Shown: positions 46,059 through 57,527 of the stretch, one piece after another
How the letters are laid out: each line of letters begins with the position of its first letter
How positions within the stretch are numbered: the stretch's first letter is position 1
Position numbers and translations under genes: made by a program
Source: Lantana camara
Lineage: Eukaryota; Streptophyta; Magnoliopsida; Lamiales; Verbenaceae
Direction of reading: 5' to 3'
Assembly: GCA_037501455.1 (NCBI GenBank)
Contig: CM074858.1
Coordinates: 43,087,001 to 43,151,000 of the forward strand
DNA length: 64,000 bases
Notes under the pieces: generated by a model
What the model was told of the DNA's origin: nothing
What the model saw: only the letters and a program-made list of their open reading frames with translations
The model's database searches: none

Positions 46059-48095
46059 GTAAGCTTGTTTTTGTGATGTAATCCTCTTTGTGGTCATTTT
46101 AAGTTCAACTTTGCAAGATTTAATCCATGATTGCTTGAGATATGATATATTGCATGAATAGTGGAGGTATGGACAATTTCTTGATTCTTGCATGTTTCTT
46201 GATGAATTCTTTTGATTCCAAGCATGCTATTTGACTCTTTGACAACCTATTCGATTTATATGAATTTGGTTTAAGTTTTGGTGAAGGATTCATGAGTGTA
46301 TCATTTAGGGTTTTGCATGATTTGCCTTAATCTCTTCTGTTGCTTGAGTGTTGCTTGTTTGGTTCGTTTTTATGGCTTCTCTTGCATGATTTTTGTTTCC
46401 CCAACCTTCATATATGTGTTCCCTTGATGCTTGTGTGGTTTGGGATGATTTTTAATGTGTTTTGGGGAGCAAAACCTTGGTTTTTCGTGGCTGGAGCAAA
46501 TCCACGGCCCTGGATTTTATGCCTTGAAAACATCCACGACCGGGGATTTGTGTGGCAGATTTGGGGCGGTTTCTGGAATGGAATCCATGGCAGTGGATTC
46601 CCTCTGTGTTAAAAATCCATGGCCTTAGATCTCAGGGGCAGAAACTTTTGTGTTTCGTCTTCGTTTTCTTGTACGTTTTGTTCGATTCCCTCCCCGATCT
46701 TGATCCTAATATGATGAATACTTGTTTATATGTATAAGATGCTTTGATATATCTTGGTATTACATGAATGTGATGTGTTTATGATTTATTAACGTGTCAT
46801 AAATGTAGCATTAAGATTTCGAATTCGTTTGATGTGATTTGCTCCTTATATGATTCGATTTGTACCTTTAAGTGTATGAATGACTTTGTACTTTGTTTAC
46901 TTGACTTGCATGTAATTTCTTTGCTCTTATATGAAGTATATGTCTTGTTTATGAGTTATATGACGTGTTTTATGTGATGCATGAAGCTTGTGAACTTTTT
47001 AACGTAAAATATGTGATTTATGCATCAATGTGATTCGGTATGGGTTCATATGATACAAGTGCTACCTTGTTGCATTCCTTAAGCATCATACGCATCCATA
47101 TGCATATGCCGAGCATCTACGTGGTTCATGTTGAGTCTAAGTTTGCCTTGTGATCTTTGCTTTGTTTTTAAGTGTGCCCCGTGGTTGAAGAGGCTATTTC
47201 TTAGAAGGGTTTGTGTTAGTTTCATTGGTGTGGTCGACAAGGTGAGGTTTTGTTCTTTTAGATATTATGACCTATAACCCTAAATATGTTTTAAGCCCGC
47301 ATACGACATATATGTTTATATGTATATAGATATGTGTATGATATGTATGTTGTGGGAATTGGCCCTTTTGTTATGAAACGTTTGAAAAACGCTTTTACGT
47401 ATAAGTAAGCTCTATTTTCGTCTCTTTGCTTTGAAAATTGGGTTGGTGTGCGTGTGTGCGATATGTTTTGGCGAGATAATCTTTGTGTAAGTGTAAGTGT
47501 AAGTTTGGGCCCCGGAGTTGTGTGTAGTGGGAGACCCGGGACGGTCATCGGGGTCGCCGATTGCAACCCCCAGACACTTCACCACTTTATAGGATCAACC
47601 CGAAACCCACTCGGAGGGAGGTTGGGGACGGACTCCTTGGGCGTGAATGTCATAAAACTACGACCCTAACGCATAAGCGTGGATGATGGAAGGGTGGCGA
47701 GTAAGGAGGTATGTGTTTGTTTTAAGTCTTTGTGTGTTAAGTTTCGAGTTTTATCTTGTGAAGGAAGTTGGTTGTGCACTCGTACTCACCAAGTGATATG
47801 TCTGTGTTGTCTTTCCGTTTATGATTCATGAAACGGGTGAGGACTTCTAATTCTTAAAATTGGTTGATTTTGGCCTTCGGCCCTAAACCTTTCTCTATAT
47901 ATATGCTATCACGTGTCAAAATAATTTGGATTGCAAAAACCACGCCCGGTTCATGAATACTCTACGATTTGAATATGCTATGCTATGCTTTGCTCTATAT
48001 CTACGTAGGGGTGTGTGTGTTAGCCCCCTCACCAGTCTTTAGGACTGACCCCTCTTCGTTGTTTTCTTTTCCCCTTTTGTTTCTTGAGTTTTCAG
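46059..48095 (+). other. Predicted leader intron in the gag-only 3' LTR
   Basis: Donor AAGAG|GTAAGC; ACTGACCCC branchpoint-like motif, long pyrimidine tract and TTTTCAG|GTGCAGG acceptor. Length 2037 nt. Both sites are preserved although the LTRs have diverged. Confidence 0.48.
46499..46630. repeat. Palindrome cluster in the gag-only 3' LTR
   Basis: AATCCA..TGGATT (46499-46516), ATCCACGACCGGGGAT (46532-46547), GGAATCCA/TGGATTCC (46580-46601, perfect 8-bp stem) and ATCCATGGCCTTAGAT (46615-46630). Same four positions as in the 5' LTR, but the third unit is perfect here and decayed there. Confidence 0.75.
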
Positions 48096-48303
48096 GTGCA
48101 GGTCTTCGGTTCGTGCTAGGCGGTGTCTTTTCTTTGGGTCGTCCTTGTATAGTAGTGTCTTTTGCATCCTTGCATCTTTACTTTCAGTTTTGGTACTATG
48201 TATAAATATGGTACTACGTATAAATACATATAAGTACGGTACTATGTATAAGCTTTGTAGGATTCGGACTTTGAGCTTTTGTTTTATGAATCATTAGGCC
48301 TTG

Positions 48304-50665
48304 TGTAACACCCCAAACGGAGAAGTGCCACATCCCCCGCACTATGACCCAGACCCGGAACATGAAATGAAAGTCCATGCCCGAATCCGAATCAGAGCGA
48401 ACGGGAGACCAACTCACACACTAGGCTAGGCGGATCTAACTTGACCAAAACTCAGAGTGCGGAAGCAATTAAAACCAACAACAATAGATAGCGGAAGCAT
48501 TTAAAACAAACATACAAAGCAGGTGACGGGTTCAACTAGCATAGATACCTAATCCCGAATAATAGATCAACAAACATAACAAGTGACGGGTTCAACTAGC
48601 ATAAATCCCTAGTCCCGAATATCAACATAAAGTAATAATCATCAAGTGCCACAAGGGCCGAATGAGAGTGCCACGCAGGGCTACCGAATAGTAAAGTATA
48701 ATCTCAAGTCTACAAGTCAAAGCATAAATAAAGTGTATGAAAAGACAAATGCAAATAGAAAGACTAGACCGACGAAGTGCAACTCAAAGGACTCACTTCC
48801 GCCTAGCAAACGCCAACAATCCTGCAACTAAAAGTGTAAATGAGGGGTCAGTCAACTTGACCGAGTGAGGGGGCTAACGCACACCCACAATATATATGTA
48901 AGGAGCATAGCACAGAATAAAAGGATGGACTCATGAACCGGGAGTAGGTGTTACATACCAAAACATTTTGAAAGAACCCAAATAAGATATAGATATAAGT
49001 TTAGAAACAATTTTCCAGAAAGACTCTATCCCGATTCATAATTCCATAACATAACAGAATCAACTGCTCAGCGAGTACGAGCTTCCAACCTCAACTCCTC
49101 ATAACGTAAATCAAAATCAATCCAACCTCTACACCAATGATGGAGGAGATGTACCGTCCCCATACCATCGAGAATAAACCATCTAAAATAGACTCACCCT
49201 CAAGGGGTTGCTAACCCACAAGAGTCCTCCCCGGCCTTGGCCGAAGGCTCAAGATATCACGCCTCCCTCATCACCCTAAGGTCGCGCAATGATATCTCAA
49301 ATGGAAACTAGCACAGTGGCTTATCCGACGGCCCTATGCCGTACCGGTCTCCACTCGTACCAGCTCACCAGGATCGATCCACACACAGATCACAATGGAT
49401 CACAACAGAACAGATCACAACAGAACAGATCACAACGGATCACATACGCCAATCTTTCATGGCAATCTCGCTACAGAACATAACGTAAAGTACTTTTCAA
49501 AACAGCTTACATATGCTTTCATATTTAATTTTCCAAAACAGAGTCGATTCAAAAGGACATAAACATAGCATATCCAACACATACGTATTTATAATAGATA
49601 TACTCGCATGCAAGGGTTGAAATCAGCATATTAAGGCCATAGGTCGCATAACTATACAAAATCCTAAACCTCACCTCAGAAGCAACAAGATACGAGAATT
49701 GATGATACGGATGAGTACTCGACCAAGTTGTCTCCGCCCTGGAGATCACTGTACAGAAGAGGAAATACAGTGTACTCGTGAGACTCGACTCAGACATGAA
49801 CCATCTAGAGACGCACGGTGATGATTGTAAGATGACATGGAACAATATGACATGTTCATAGAAATTACAAGAATGTCATGAAAGGGCTCATGTACACAAT
49901 TAATATTCCACGTTGTGATAGACATGTAATTAATCTCAAGCAATTCACACAGGTGTTAACCATGAATCTAATCAATTGGCTTAAGTGAATTTGGTCCAAG
50001 GATTACAATTTAATAAGTTATTAATAATTTGGGATACCATAATTCACAAAGTATTCACATACATAATATTTCATAATTTCGCAACTCCAGAGCTTGACTA
50101 AGAACAAAACAATTAATCCTGTAGGAAAGTCTGATCCATAATAATACATCTCTTAATCCATTCAAGATTCCAGTTCAAATTAACATACTCCTCTTTCAAA
50201 AGAGCTACGATTCAGAATGACTAATTCACAATTCAATCGATTGATAAGATCACACAATCAACTTGTGAGTTACACTTCAAGTACTAAATTTCCTAAAATT
50301 TATATACTGCTCCACCCACTAGATTAATTACAAGGCACATCAACTAAGTCATACTTTAATTCTCAATTAACCATTATGAACGTACGATTCACTTAGGTGA
50401 AATAATTACATATTCCGACGAATTGAATTAGGCTAAACCAAAGTAAAATCACTCCTATATATGTTATAACACCAAACATCAATAGCATTAAATCATATCC
50501 CCAACTAAGTAAATGACGTTTACATGTGTTATGCCAATTTTATAAGGACTCATTCCAATTAAGCAACTCACCAGTCTGCATGAACTCACACTCTAACCGA
50601 TTTACCAATTGCACAGACAACCATGTAGTTAAATTCATAATATGTCATGATTTAACAAAATATAA
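48304..50665. repeat. Left arm of the 2.36-kb inverted repeat
   Basis: Reverse complement of 54622-56993. Near-identical by eye; the 10-bp length difference comes from one unit in a GATCACAACG-type short tandem repeat (49385-49445). The near identity implies recent origin. Confidence 0.93.
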
Positions 50666-51984
50666 TATACAGAACACATACAGATTTGTTTATCTACAAC
50701 TTGTTCATATTCATAACTTCCAGGTTAAACTAGTTATAACGACACATTCACACACAATTTCCTTTATATCAACACATAGTCTCAACTACCAAAGCCATCC
50801 AGAAATATTCTAATTACCAAAGCCAAGATTCTGCACTAATTTAGAATTCATTGAAATATCAACTACAAATCAAATTACACAATAACTATGCAATTGAGAT
50901 AGAAATTCAAATTAAATAAGAAACTACTTAAAAGTAACGGAAATTGGGTTTACAATTCATGGGAGTCAGCTGCTACTGTTGTGGTGTCGCTGCTATCGAA
51001 TTCGTGATGGGGAAGATAGGTGACTCGCCGTGGTGGTCGATCGGGGCTGATGGAGGCGGCTTCACCCCTGTTCCGATCTGTTGGTGATGCCTGGCTGAAG
51101 CGGCGGGGCTTCGGTGTCGCCAAAGAAGAGCTGTTGTCGATGAGTGAAAGTGGTGGTGGTAAACGCGAGAAGGGCTGGTGGTTGAGGGCTGGCCATCCTT
51201 CTTGTGGCGATTGGAGAGGTGTGCGGCGAGATGGTGGTGATGGGTAGTGACAGATCTGTTGCTGTTTGTTTCCTTTGGATCTGGAGCGAGAGATAGATGA
51301 TTGAAGGTAGTGGTGGCTCTGAATCGCCTGACTGCACGACAACTCTGGAGGAAGAGGGTTGGTGGTGGTGCTCGCCGGTAAAAATTACAGCGCCAAGGGG
51401 CTTGGCCGTGGTGGCTTCGTTGGTGGGGAGTGCTGGCGCCGCTACTGCAGATCGAGAGGACAAACGGGAAAGAAGAAACGGGGTGGTGCTGTGGCGGCAA
51501 AGTGTGGTGATTGTCGGAGGAGGTGGCGGCGGCACGAAACTTGTTGTGGTTGTGCCGCTGCTGCTGAGATCTTGAGGGGAGAAGAAGAAATAATCAAAAT
51601 GGCTGCTAACGATTAGGGTTGGCTTACAAATAGGGTCTCAAATCCGAAAATTACAATTAGATCCCTCGATAGTTTAAGTCATTCGATTGAGTCCCCAAGT
51701 TTCCAATAAGATCAATTAAGTCCAATTGAATTTCTTATAATTAGAAAATGATCCCCAATTTCTGATAATTATAATTTAGGCCACATAATTTAAATTAAAG
51801 GGCAATTAGATACTAAACACATACTTCAATTAAGTTCACGTATTTCTATAGGATTACAATTGAGTCGATTTAAACAATTAAAACATAAATAAAGAAATGC
51901 AAACACACGCAGAGTTAAATAAATAATCGTCTTGATCGCAAGAAAACGACATCGTATCTTGCTCCGAAAATGTGGGGTGTTACA
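48304..51984 (-). repeat. LARD-type LTR of the composite, 3681 bp
   Basis: Its 3' portion (48304 to about 49678) matches the LARD-like and chromovirus LTRs, including the acceptor-like TTTTAGTTGCAG near 48820-48833. Its U3 side (49680-51984) is unrelated to theirs. GC-rich leader 50945-51560 with proline/serine-rich ORFs on both strands, which I read as non-coding. Confidence 0.9.
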
Positions 51985-54402
51985 CCCTTCCCCCCTTAAG
52001 AGAACCTGGTCCCCAGGTTCCACTATTGAGTTGGAAAAGCTTCGAGTTGTAGTGTCTTAACCCCTTCTCAAGGAATTGCGTAAGTTATTGCCTTTGTTGT
52101 GAAGTTTACTCTCATTGTCTTTACTGAACCTTTCTCATGATGTCTCGTTGTCATTGGAATCCATTCGAGTACTGGACCGTTGCTTTCATCAAGTTGTTCA
52201 TCATTCCCCTAAGACGAATAGTTGTCACTGCACTCGACTTCGATGGCGTCGTAAACTCATCACTGCAGATCGTAGCCAGGACAACGCGTAACGCAACCTC
52301 AACAAACAAGAGAGAATCCCATCTCTCAGCACAAAAGGTGAGAGAACCCCGTCTCTCGAACACAGAAAGTGAGAGAACCCCGTCTCTCGATCACATAAGA
52401 GAGAGCCCCGTCTCTCGAGCAGATAATTGGGAGAACCCCGTCTCCCAGCCTAAGTTGGACAGATTCCAGCATCTTCCAACATTCTAGTTCAAGAAATTCC
52501 AACATTTCTCAAACCCCTAAATTCAAGAGAATCCAGCATCTCCCGAATACCTAAGTACAAGAGAATCCAACATCTCTCGTGCACAAAGCTTAGAAAGAAT
52601 CCAACATCTTTCTATCACATAAGTAGAGAACCCTGCGACTCTCTAACACATAAATTGAGAGAATGAACATCTCCCAAGCACGTAAAAGAGGGAACCTAAG
52701 GTCTCTCTTGCGCACAATTCCACTGATCAATTATTCATACATACACACATCAGAGTAGCACTTGACGAAGAGTATGCGATGCATGTTTGGTGTACCTTAT
52801 ACCACTGATATCGGTATCCCTTGAGTATAGATTCAACGCTCATACCTCAACTCAAGGGGGATATCGCGATGGAATCCCTGTAGAACGAGGTTACAGTATG
52901 TATGTATGTTATATGAGAAGTTAGTGAGCAATCAAGAAAGTTTTAAATCACATAGGCATGAATAGTTCACATAAGTACATAACTCATTCATTTCAGCAAT
53001 GGTTCATACAAGTAGAAATTTCAATTTACAAATACTAGATCAAGTATCCAAGTTATCACAATTAAAACAACAATAGTCATCACCCACATCAAGCAAAACA
53101 AAGTAAGAGTATTTAAGTGATGCATGTGTGCAAATGCCATGAATGCTTGGCGTACCGATCACCGTAGTGTCAAAATCTTGAGAGGAAGTTGAGACGAAGT
53201 GGTAGGAGTTGATTAAGCCGATAATGATGCAACCTCCGTCATCTGAACTTCTTGTCTTAAATCTTTTGATGTGAAGAAGTAATTTGTCAATTATGTCCAT
53301 CATCCAACTCACTACTAAACCATAATCCTTGCCCAACCAGAATCATCCACAGTCTCCTTCAAGAACTCTTGACTTATGTGTTAAACCTTAGTCTGCTCAT
53401 CCTCAAGGAATTGCCCATAATTCGATTGCCAATCAGAAATCCATCTCAGAGCTATGTTGGACGGTCGTGGTATTAGGCACTTCCAAAAGCAACTCATGGG
53501 TTTCGATTCTAAAACTTGAGTAAAGTCTTTCGGCATCTATGTGATCTATTCCCACCTCAGCAGAATCTTCCATTTCAGCAGAAACTTCCATCTCACCTTG
53601 AAGAAAACACCCGAGAGCTAACAACCAATCTTGTCTTGTTAACTCTAAACAGCACCAAAACCTTCAACACTCACCGATGGTTTGTAGCTCGTTGCTTAAG
53701 TAACATGTATCCACATCCCTTGAACTTGATCGGATCTTATTTGATCGGATTCTTCTACATTGACTCGTTTCAATCAACAAGGTGACTACTTTCAAATAAG
53801 CGAATCATCAAGACGAAAGCTCATCAAACTCCTTCAAATCGGTTCTACTTGATCAGATTCTCCTCCATTGACTCATTTCCCTAAACAAGTTGACTACCTT
53901 TAAATGAACGAATCCTCAAGATGAAAATTCGTCAAACTTCATCTTTCAATTGACTTTAAGATAGTAAGTCAATATAGTAAATCTCATTCCTTCAACTCTG
54001 AAGCTTTTCATGACCATCGATCTTGGTAAAGAATCCTTTCATCTTCGAATTACGGCGTGTTCTCGTTGTAGTGCTAATAAGTAGTGTTGACGGAGGGAAA
54101 TCTCAGTGCTGACTCAGATGACACCCTGAAATTCAAACACTAAATTCGATGCATGCGGATTAAGATGCAAATGAAATGTAACAAGTATATCACAAAAATG
54201 CAACATTTAGTTGTAATTTATAAAGCACATAAAATAAGACGTTGCATAATCAAAGTCATAATGTGCACACAATCATAAAATCACGAAACAATTCATGCCG
54301 AAGGGTCAAAGTATCAAGTCAAACAAATGCAATGCGCAGTTATTCCTATGCCGTACGACCTAGACAGACACAACACGACACTAGAGCTCGGTTTTGCAAC
54401 CT
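51985..54402 (-). other. Internal non-coding region of the composite's LARD part
   Basis: Starts with polypurine tract 51985-51998 (minus). Homologous along its length to 31253-33732, with the hairpin array at 52309-52708. No ORF with recognisable domains. Confidence 0.85.
52309..52708. repeat. Second covarying hairpin array
   Basis: Same arrangement as 31578-31951 but with independent changes. Units include GAGAGA/TCTCTC with ACCCCG loops (52339-52391), TGGGAGA/TCTCCCA (52427-52447), GGA-AGAT/ATCT-TCC with a bulged C (52457-52478), AGAAAT/ATTTCT (near 52491-52508), TAGAAAGA/TCTTTCTA (near 52591-52614) and TAGAGA/TCTCTA (near 52624-52645). Confidence 0.8.
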
Positions 54403-54415
54403 GGCTCTGATACCA
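54403..54415 (-). other. Hybrid primer-binding site at the LARD/TRIM switch
   Basis: The minus strand reads TGGTATCAGAGCC and then AGGTTGCAAAACC. The LARD version has TGGTATCAGAGCTCTAGGTTGC; the TRIM version has AATGGTATCAGAGCC. So the switch lies within the primer site. Confidence 0.8.
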
Positions 54416-54417
54416 TT

Positions 54418-54623
54418 TGTAACAGCCCGAAAACCCGCCTGTCGATATTGTCCGCTTTGGTGGGCTAAGCGACACCACCCTCACGGTTTTGTTTCTCCCG
54501 GCGGAATTTAAGCCCGAAGGCGCCCACCCAGGAAAAGGCCTCAACAAGGGAAAGGTATCCACCCCCTTATAAAGGAGGCTTTGTTCCCCTCTCCAACCGA
54601 TGTGGGACAAGCACTTTGAGCTT
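54418..54623 (-). repeat. TRIM LTR, inverted copy
   Basis: Reverse complement of 57063-57272 except for the terminal four bases (TGTA), which are missing at the junction with the inverted arm. Contains TTATAAAGG, a TATA-like motif. Reads TGTAACAGCCCG...CCGATGTGGGACAAGC on the plus strand, a form I recall from TRIM LTRs in many angiosperms. Confidence 0.85.
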
Positions 54624-56993
54624 ATATTTTGTTAAATCATGACATATTATGAATTTAACTACATGGTTGTCTGTGCAATTGGTAAATCGGTTAGAGTGTG
54701 AGTTCATGCAGACTAGTGAGTTGCTTAATTGGAATGAGTCCTTATAAAATTGGCATAACACATGTAAACGTCATTTACTTAGTTGGGGATATGATTTAAT
54801 GCTATTGATGTTTGGTGTTATAACATATATAGGAGTGATTTTACTTTGGTTTAGCCTAATTCAATTCATCGGAATATGTAATTATTTCACCTAAGTGAAT
54901 CGTACGTTCATAATGGTTAATTGAGAATTAAAGTATGACTTAGTTGATGTGCCTTGTAATTAATCTAGTGGGTGGAGCAGTATATAAATTTTAGGAAATT
55001 TAGTACTTGAAGTGTAACTCACAAGTTGATTGTGTGATCTTATCAATCGATTGAATTGTGAATTAGTCATTCTGAATCGTAGCTCTTTTGAAAGAGGAGT
55101 ATGTTAATTTGAACTGGAATCTTGAATGGATTAAGAGATGTATTATTATGGATCAGACTTTCCTACAGGATTAATTGTTTTGTTCTTAGTCAAGCTCTGG
55201 AGTTGCGAAATTATGAAATATTATGTATGTGAATACTTTGTGAATTATGGTATCCCAAATTATTAATAACTTATTAAATTGTAATCCTTGGACCAAATTC
55301 ACTTAAGCCAATTGATTAGATTCATGGTTAACACCTGTGTGAATTGCTTGAGATTAATTACATGTCTATCACAACGTGGAATATTAATTGTGTACATGAG
55401 CCCTTTCATGACATTCTTGTAATTTCTATGAACATGTCATATTGTTCCATGTCATCTTACAATCATCACCGTGCGTCTCTAGATGGTTCATGTCTGAGTC
55501 GAGTCTCACGAGTACACTGTATTTCCTCTTCTTTACAGTGATCTCCAGGGCGGAGACAACTTGGTCGAGTACTCATCCGTATCATCAATTCTCGTATCTT
55601 GTTGCTTCTGAGGTGAGGTTTAGGATTTTGTATAGTTATGCGACCTATGGCCTTAATATGCTGATTTCAACCCTTGCATGCGAGTATATCTATTATAAAT
55701 ACGTATGTGTTGGATATGCTATGTTTATGTCCTTTTGAATCGACTCTGTTTTGGAAAATTAAATATGAAAGCATATGTAAGCTGTTTTGAAAAGTACTTT
55801 ACGTTATGTTCTGTAGCGAGATTGCCATGAAAGATTGGCGTATGTGATCCGTTGTGATCTGTTCTGTTGTGATCCGTTGTGATCTGTTCTGTTGTGATCC
55901 ATTGTGATCTGTGTGTGGATCGATCCTGGTGAGCTGGTACGAGTGGAGACCGGTACGGCATAGGGCCGTCGGATAAGCCACTGTGCTAGTTTCCATTTGA
56001 GATATCATTGCGCGACCTTAGGGTGATGAGGGAGGCGTGATATCTTGAGCCTTCGGCCAAGGCCGGGGAGGACTCTTGTGGGTTAGCAACCCCTTGAGGG
56101 TGAGTCTATTTTAGACGGTTTATTCTCGATGGTATGGGGACGGTACATCTCCTCCATCATTGGTGTAGAGGTTGGATTGATTTTGATTTACGTTATGAGG
56201 AGTTGAGGTTGGAAGCTCGTACTCGCTGAGCAGTTGATTATGTTATGTTATGGAATTATGAATCGGGATAGAGTCTTTCTGGAAAATTGTTTCTAAACTT
56301 ATATCTATATCTTATTTGGGTTCTTTCAAAATGTTTTGGTATGTAACACCTACTCCCGGTTCATGAGTCCATCCTTTTATTCTGTGCTATGCTCCTTACA
56401 TATATATTGTGGGTGTGCGTTAGCCCCCTCACTCGGTCAAGTTGACTGACCCCTCATTTACACTTTTAGTTGCAGGATTGTTGGCGTTTGCTAGGCGGAA
56501 GTGAGTCCTTTGAGTTGCACTTCGTCGGTCTAGTCTTTCTATTTGCATTTGTCTTTTCATACACTTTATTTATGCTTTGACTTGTAGACTTGAGATTATA
56601 CTTTACTATTCGGTAGCCCTGCGTGGCACTCTCATTCGGCCCTTGTGGCACTTGATGATTATTACTTTATGTTGATATTCGGGACTAGGGATTTATGCTA
56701 GTTGAACCCGTCACTTGTTATGTTTGTTGATCTATTATTCGGGATTAGGTATCTATGCTAGTTGAACCCGTCACCTGCTTTGTATGTTTGTTTTAAATGC
56801 TTCCGCTATCTATTGTTGTTGGTTTTAATTGCTTCCGCACTCTGAGTTTTGGTCAAGTTAGATCCGCCTAGCCTAGTGTGTGAGTTGGTCTCCCGTTCGC
56901 TCTGATTCGGATTCGGGCATGGACTTTCATTTCATGTTCCGGGTCTGGGTCATAGTGCGGGGGATGTGGCACTTCTCCGTTTGGGGTGTTACA
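54622..56993. repeat. Right arm of the 2.36-kb inverted repeat
   Basis: Plus-oriented LARD-type LTR 3' portion, ending TTGGGGTGTTACA at 56993. Starts with a two-base overlap (TT) with the TRIM LTR, suggesting microhomology joining. Confidence 0.93.
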
Positions 56994-57062
56994 AATGGTA
57001 TCAGAGCCGGGACCCGGGCCGGTGTGCCAGCGAGGACGCTGGGCCCTTATGGGGGGGTGGAC
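56994..57062 (+). mobile_element. TRIM internal segment with primer site and polypurine tract
   Basis: AATGGTATCAGAGCC (primer site 56996-57008), about 40 bases containing GGTGTGCCAGCGAGGACGCT, then GGGGGGGTGGA (57051-57061). This is the whole internal region of a typical TRIM; it has no coding capacity. Confidence 0.85.
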
Positions 57063-57272
57063 TGTAAAGCTCAAAGTGCTTGTCCCACATCGGTTGGAGA
57101 GGGGAACAAAGCCTCCTTTATAAGGGGGTGGATACCTTTCCCTTGTTGAGGCCTTTTCCTGGGTGGGCGCCTTCGGGCTTAAATTCCGCCGGGAGAAACA
57201 AAACCGTGAGGGTGGTGTCGCTTAGCCCACCAAAGCGGACAATATCGACAGGCGGGTTTTCGGGCTGTTACA
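57063..57272 (+). repeat. TRIM LTR, plus copy, 210 bp
   Basis: TGTAAAGCTCAAAGTGC to GGGCTGTTACA, directly followed by the CCTTG target duplication. It is the right terminus of the composite. Confidence 0.88.
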
Positions 57273-57277
57273 CCTTG

Positions 57278-57527
57278 GATGGACATATTATGTGTAAGTT
57301 GTATTATTGATAGCTTGTATGTTTGTACATTCGTGATCCTGATGCTTCCGCATTCGTTTTGTTTTGTTACGCGCTCTGTTTGAGGGTCTAGACCGCCTAG
57401 CTAGTGTGTGGGTTTTTGGTTTGTCACCCGTTCGCCGTGGTTTGATACGTGGTCGGAGTCCCCATTTCATTCCATGTGTTGGGCTACGGTGCGGGGGATG
57501 TAGTGCCCTTCGCTCCGGGGTGTTACA
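57278..57527 (+). repeat. 3' LTR of the gag-only element, part 2
   Basis: Resumes as GATGGACATATTATGTG after CCTTG and ends GGGGTGTTACA at 57527, parallel to 42640-42889. Confidence 0.92.

Larger units (their letters stand above)
45270..48303 (+). repeat. 3' LTR of the gag-only element, part 1
   Basis: Starts TGTAACATCCCG. Donor-like AG|GTAAGC at 46059, palindromes 46499-46630, acceptor-like TTTTCAG|GT at 48095. Split after CCTTG at 48303; continues at 57278. Total own length about 3284 bp. Confidence 0.92.
48304..57272. mobile_element. Composite LARD/TRIM insertion with hybrid ends and large inverted repeat
   Basis: One insertion flanked by perfect CCTTG (48299-48303 and 57273-57277). Left end TGTAACACCCCAAACGG is a LARD-type LTR; right end CGGGCTGTTACA is a TRIM LTR. 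Order: LARD 3' LTR (48304-51984, minus), LARD internal (51985-54402), primer site (54403-54415), TRIM LTR in minus orientation (54418-54623), inverted copy of the first 2362 bp of the left LTR (54622-56993), TRIM primer site and body (56994-57062), TRIM LTR in plus orientation (57063-57272). No coding potential. Confidence 0.9.
19979..57527 (+). mobile_element. Gag-only (TR-GAG type) Tekay-related retrotransposon carrying nested insertions
   Basis: Plus-strand element whose own parts are: 5' LTR 19979-23031 plus 42540-42889, primer site 42898-42909, gag relic 43114-43974, non-coding tail, polypurine tract 45255-45268, 3' LTR 45270-48303 plus 57278-57527. No protease, RT or integrase is visible, and the 2.4-kb internal region leaves no room for them. 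The 5' LTR lacks about the first 220 bases present in the 3' LTR, so its left border is a deletion junction with no target duplication. About 29 kb of later insertions lie inside it. Confidence 0.85.

Noticed and set aside
50950..51616. Proline/serine-rich and glycine-rich ORFs of 75-175 residues on both strands
   Set aside because: GC-rich, overlapping in several frames of the LTR leader, no domain; a compositional effect.
54418..54623. TRIM LTR as a Cassandra element with a 5S rRNA promoter
   Set aside because: I see no 5S-like internal promoter blocks; the motif ATGTGGGACAAGC alone is not enough.
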